Of a DNA stretch of 6,472 nucleotides, positions 5,965 through 6,472 are shown piece after piece (the first letter of the stretch is position 1; each line of letters opens with the position of its first letter). The notes under the pieces are model-generated. The model was given only the letters and a program-made list of their open reading frames with translations, made no database searches and had not been told where the DNA came from. Origin of the DNA: an uncultured Chlorobiota bacterium (lineage in GTDB: Bacteria > Bacteroidota > Kapaibacteriia > OLB7); contig CAMLOB010000242.1 of assembly GCA_946481475.1 (NCBI GenBank), positions 1 through 6,472 of the forward strand, in the 5' to 3' direction. A program made the translations under genes and the position numbers.

Positions 5965-6472
5965 ATGACACAACAAGAGCGGACTCCACAGACCGGGAGT
6001 CTGTCCGGCAGGTTGCGCCGGGCGGAAAGGAACGGAAGAAAGCCGAAGGAAAAAGAAACGTTTCATCTCGAGAAGAGAGCCGTCACCTGGTTGCTTCTGG
6101 CTCCGTGGATTCTGACCCTGCTGATGTTCTGGGGATATCCGCTTCTCTACTCGCTCTACATGAGCTTTACCGAATATCGGACCCTTTCCGGACAGGTGAC
6201 CTGGATCGGCGCGGCAAACTACGAGCGACTGGTTGGTGATCCGGTCTTCTGGAAAGCTCTGGCGAACACTTCGATATTCGTTGTGGGGACGATTCCGTTC
6301 ACCACGATCTTTGCCGTTCTTCTGGCGGTGATGCTGAATCGGAACATTGTGCTGAAAGGATTCTATCGTTCCGCATTCTTTATCCCTTCGGTTACCGCAT
6401 TGGTGGTCCTCTCGCTGATCTTCACCAATCTCTACGCTCAGGACGGCTACATCAACAGCATTCTGAACCTGT
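5965..6472 (+). CDS. Sugar-type ABC transporter permease, MalF/UgpA-like (5' part only)
   Basis: The first 169 codons of an inner-membrane permease, cut by the right edge; full-length relatives usually have about 290-310 residues. This class (binding-protein-dependent transport, CUT1 family) forms a heterodimer with a MalG-like partner and takes up sugars, oligosaccharides or glycerol phosphate with a periplasmic binding protein and an ATPase. Visible hallmarks are a long basic cytoplasmic N-terminus (1-39), the first membrane helix with LLAPWILTLLMFWGYPLLYS (44-63), the periplasmic segment with WIGAANYERLVGDPVFWKAL (80-99), a second helix at about 101-126 and a third at about 136-157 with FFIPSVTALVV. 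The cytoplasmic EAA loop that contacts the ATPase lies beyond the window. The ATG at 5965 is the first start after an in-frame TAA at 5956-5958, so the start is well bounded; no clear Shine-Dalgarno motif precedes it. The specific substrate cannot be told. Confidence 0.92.
   Translation, partial: MTQQERTPQTGSLSGRLRRAERNGRKPKEKETFHLEKRAVTWLLLAPWILTLLMFWGYPLLYSLYMSFTEYRTLSGQVTWIGAANYERLVGDPVFWKALANTSIFVVGTIPFTTIFAVLLAVMLNRNIVLKGFYRSAFFIPSVTALVVLSLIFTNLYAQDGYINSILNL
5979..6004 (+). other. Potential mRNA hairpin within the first codons of the permease gene
   Basis: GACTCC (5982-5987) and GGAGTC (5996-6001) pair perfectly around the 8-nt loop ACAGACCG. The stem extends to nine pairs (5979-5987 with 5996-6004) if two G-U pairs are allowed. 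It begins 14 nt into the reading frame, where structure can slow initiation. It may be fortuitous because the region also encodes a basic, low-constraint N-terminus. Confidence 0.3.

Noticed and set aside
5608..6066. A 152-codon minus-strand open frame covering the divergent region
   Set aside because: It overlaps the start of the adaptor in another frame and runs antisense through the well-supported permease N-terminus. Its translation shows no domain.

Overview
The window holds a three-gene tripartite RND efflux operon on the minus strand and, divergent from it, the start of a sugar-type ABC transporter permease gene on the plus strand that runs off the right edge. The organism is a diderm bacterium: it encodes an outer-membrane factor and a periplasmic adaptor. 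Base composition is moderately GC-rich by eye. Three of the four genes have no convincing Shine-Dalgarno sequence, and the style of the pump and adaptor proteins resembles Bacteroidota/Rhodothermota-type (FCB group) homologues. That placement is inference and is weak below the superphylum level.

Layout, left to right. Positions 1-56 are a perfect-to-near-perfect 7-bp tandem array (GACTCCC; GGGAGTC on the minus strand) that starts four bases past the stop codon of the outer-membrane factor gene and is cut by the left edge. Positions 60-1436 (minus) encode the TolC-like outer-membrane factor. Positions 1433-4540 (minus) encode the RND pump, overlapping the previous gene by the four bases ATGA. 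A 55-bp gap (4541-4595) with no recognisable signal separates it from the membrane fusion protein at 4596-5732 (minus). The divergent intergenic region, 5733-5964, carries two inverted repeats, a short palindrome and a possible sigma70-like promoter. Positions 5965-6472 (plus) are the first 169 codons of a MalF/UgpA-type permease.

The minus-strand genes are transcribed in the order adaptor, pump, outer-membrane factor. Together they would form an envelope-spanning, proton-driven exporter: the pump binds substrates in the periplasm or outer leaflet, the adaptor bridges the periplasm, and the TolC-like trimer forms the exit duct. The pump's intramembrane Asp-Asp pair and the matching Lys and Arg identify it as a drug/hydrophobe-type (HAE-1) RND protein and not a heavy-metal type. 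The actual substrate cannot be read from the sequence. The ABC permease belongs to a separate import system, and only the shared intergenic region links it to the pump.

I found no undescribed multi-gene system here. The parts most worth a second look are non-coding: the heptamer array, which has canonical G-quadruplex geometry in the sense of the efflux mRNA, and the dyad-rich divergent control region.
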